Notes under the pieces: model-generated
What the model was told of the DNA's origin: nothing
Databases searched by the model: none
The model's input: the letters and a program-made list of their open reading frames with translations, nothing else
Made by a program: the position numbers and the translations under genes
Origin: Synechococcus sp. A18-25c
Lineage (GTDB): Bacteria; Cyanobacteriota; Cyanobacteriia; PCC-6307; Cyanobiaceae
DNA: 64,000 nucleotides
Reading direction: 5' to 3'
NCBI RefSeq assembly: GCF_014280035.1
Contig: NZ_CP047957.1
Coordinates: forward strand, 1,860,001-1,924,000
Shown: piece after piece, positions 62,371 through 64,000 of the stretch
How the letters are laid out: each line of letters opens with the position of its first letter
Position numbering within the stretch: the stretch's first letter is position 1

Positions 62371-64000
62371 ATGCAAGCCCTTAAAACCCTTGGACGCGCC
62401 CTCGCCCTGAGTGCATTGGCTGTCGGGGCAGCAACAGGATCTGTCGAAGCCCTAGGGCATTCAACATTGAAAGGGCAGATCTCCCTGAAAGGTCAGCCGG
62501 TGAGCGGCTCATCCATCACCCTCTGGCAAACCCAGGCCGGCCAATCCCCCAAACAACTGAGCACCCATCGCTCGACCAAAAGCGGTGCGTTCAGTGTCAA
62601 GGTTCGAGCCACGCCAGGGGTCGTCCACTATCTCGTGGCCCAGGGGGGCGAGATCGGCGGATCCAGCGCCGACCAGCTCACCATGCTCACGGTGCTCGGA
62701 GGAGATGAGAATCAGCAGGTGGCCATCAACGAGCTCACCACCGTTGGATCCGTTTGGCCCAATGCGCAGTTGCTTAAAGGCACAGCGTTGGAGGGGAGCC
62801 AAAGCGCTTTAACGATCGGTTCGAGCCAAGTTGAGAACCTGGTGGATCAGAGCACAGGTCGCTTTGGTGCAACGTTGCTGAAAAGCACCAACCTGCTGAA
62901 TTCCGAAACCGCGGCTCGGATGAATGTGCTCTCAGATCTGGTTGCTTTGTGCGGGCAACCGCAGCAATCGCAAGGGTGCTATCAGCTGCTAGCACTGACG
63001 AATTCAGAGAACACGCTCTCGGCAATGACATCCATTGCCCGTCAACCCTGGAAGAACACCAGCGCGCTCTATGAGCTGTTCCAAAGCTCCTACCCGATCA
63101 ACCAAGCCACGCAGCTGCGCACAACAGCTACGGCTCCCTATCTGCTGTTTCAACCCAAAAGCTTTTCCCTTTCCCTGGTTTTCGACGGTGGCGGCGCTTT
63201 AGCCCTCGGGAAGTTGATGTTTGACGGAAAAGGAAGCATGTGGAGTGGAACCAACTGGATGCCAGGCTCTCAATCCGGCGTGGTGAACAACATCGGCGGC
63301 GGCATGACCCACTTCGGCCCCGGTGGCACTCCCCTCTCACCCGCCATTAGCGGCTACAACGGCCAAGGCATCAACGGTGTGGGCTGGGGGACTGGAGTCT
63401 CAGACAAATACGCCTGGGTTGGTGCGTTCAACAACAGGGTCGGGGTGTTTGATCTCAAAAACGGCAACGCCCTCGGACCAGCCACCATTGACGGGGAAGT
63501 GGGTCAACTTCAAGGCGTCGCCACGGCGCGCAATGGCGACGTTTGGATCGCCGACAACACGGGTAACCACATGATTCAGTTCCCCGGTGGTGATTACACC
63601 CAAGGGAAGCGCCACATCATTGATGGACTGCAAGCCCCCTTCGGTGTCGCCGTTGACGCTCGGAACAGAGTCTGGGTGAGCAGCAGTTACAACAACAAAC
63701 TCACCGTGTTTCCAGGGGACGCTCCTGATCAGGCCAAAACAATCGAAGTGAACCTTGGGGCGCGTGGTGTGGCCATTGACTCAACAGGGCACGTTTGGAT
63801 TGCCCAACAATCCAATTCACCTCAAGGAGCACTTCCTCCAGGCGGAAAAATGCCACCCAATATCCCCGCCAACGCACCACAACCCAAAACCATCATGCAA
63901 GAGTTTGAGGCGGGAGCTGAGTTCTATCTCTACAACCCCAACCTCACTCAGGCTGGGATGGTTGGTTTGATTGCACCCGATCTAACAGTAGTGAAGCAAA
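62371..64000 (+). CDS. Exported beta-propeller protein with N-terminal Ig-like domain, 3' end outside the window
   Basis: At least 543 residues are visible; the frame is open to the right edge. It starts MQALKTLGRALALSALAVGA, a signal peptide. Next comes a carboxypeptidase-regulatory-like beta domain (STLKGQISLKGQPVSGSSIT, STKSGAFSVKV), a helical stretch, and an NHL/SMP-30-like propeller with blades such as GVATARNGDVWIADNTGNH, GVAVDARNRVWVSSSYNNK and GVAIDSTGHVWIAQQSN. It should be periplasmic or surface-bound. The ligand or activity is unknown. Confidence 0.85.
   Translation, partial: MQALKTLGRALALSALAVGAATGSVEALGHSTLKGQISLKGQPVSGSSITLWQTQAGQSPKQLSTHRSTKSGAFSVKVRATPGVVHYLVAQGGEIGGSSADQLTMLTVLGGDENQQVAINELTTVGSVWPNAQLLKGTALEGSQSALTIGSSQVENLVDQSTGRFGATLLKSTNLLNSETAARMNVLSDLVALCGQPQQSQGCYQLLALTNSENTLSAMTSIARQPWKNTSALYELFQSSYPINQATQLRTTATAPYLLFQPKSFSLSLVFDGGGALALGKLMFDGKGSMWSGTNWMPGSQSGVVNNIGGGMTHFGPGGTPLSPAISGYNGQGINGVGWGTGVSDKYAWVGAFNNRVGVFDLKNGNALGPATIDGEVGQLQGVATARNGDVWIADNTGNHMIQFPGGDYTQGKRHIIDGLQAPFGVAVDARNRVWVSSSYNNKLTVFPGDAPDQAKTIEVNLGARGVAIDSTGHVWIAQQSNSPQGALPPGGKMPPNIPANAPQPKTIMQEFEAGAEFYLYNPNLTQAGMVGLIAPDLTVVKQ

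Noticed and set aside
1-64000. CRISPR array, insertion sequence or rRNA operon
   Set aside because: I saw no regularly spaced short repeats, no transposase with terminal inverted repeats, and no rRNA sequence. The repeats found are precursor segments and intergenic cassettes.

Overview
The window looks like a chromosome segment of a marine picocyanobacterium of the Synechococcus/Prochlorococcus lineage. The signs are the 3' part of psbC (CP43 of photosystem II) at the left edge, cobalamin genes of the cyanobacterial type (cobQ, a CobL-like methylase), an FtsH protease, DUF3122, a TTG-started LexA with a cyanobacterial-type SOS box, and very compact spacing. I assigned all families by reading the sequence; no database search was run.

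Layout. 1-2379: psbC end, a small exported protein, maf and a conserved small gene. 2320-12989 (minus strand): a tightly coupled five-gene lanthipeptide factory. In transcription order it holds a TolC-like channel, an HlyD-like adaptor, a peptidase-containing ABC exporter, a second ABC exporter and a class II lanthionine synthetase of the ProcM (three-cysteine zinc site) type. Adjacent genes overlap by 4 nt. It sits between psbC/maf and cobQ and has no substrate gene of its own. 13141-18463: cobQ, a ferredoxin, a ClC-type channel, a DMT exporter, an MBL-fold protein and a YjbQ protein, mostly abutting. 18502-19821: an MFS pseudogene and several microproteins.

19.9-33.1 kb is an island of visibly more A/T-rich and repetitive DNA, ending at a tRNA-Ala. 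It carries a metzincin protease, a DJ-1-like protein, an aquaporin, and a run of prochlorosin-type precursor genes (26109-31068) with near-identical Nif11-like leaders and unrelated core peptides. The precursor genes are mixed with a Walker-A-less phage terminase, a tRNA-like relic, a broken precursor, a lipoprotein and duplicated promoter/terminator cassettes. Another precursor lies alone at 37660. The likely scheme is that the 2.3-13 kb operon modifies, cleaves and exports the peptides encoded 13-25 kb away.

33.2-47.7 kb is housekeeping backbone: lexA, small exported proteins, an esterase, a TerB-like protein, a small nuclease, argF, ftsH, a potassium-channel-like gene, ribD, DUF3122, a ureidoglycolate-lyase-like gene and a GH116 glucosidase. 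47.7-58.4 kb holds a BASS transporter, then a sulfatase, its formylglycine-generating enzyme and an outer-membrane protein in one orientation, followed by another outer-membrane protein and two and a half DUF1254/DUF1214 genes. 58.5-64 kb returns to backbone: CobL, a 40-residue membrane protein, DUF192, an atypical response regulator, NAD kinase, and the start of an exported beta-propeller protein that runs off the right edge.
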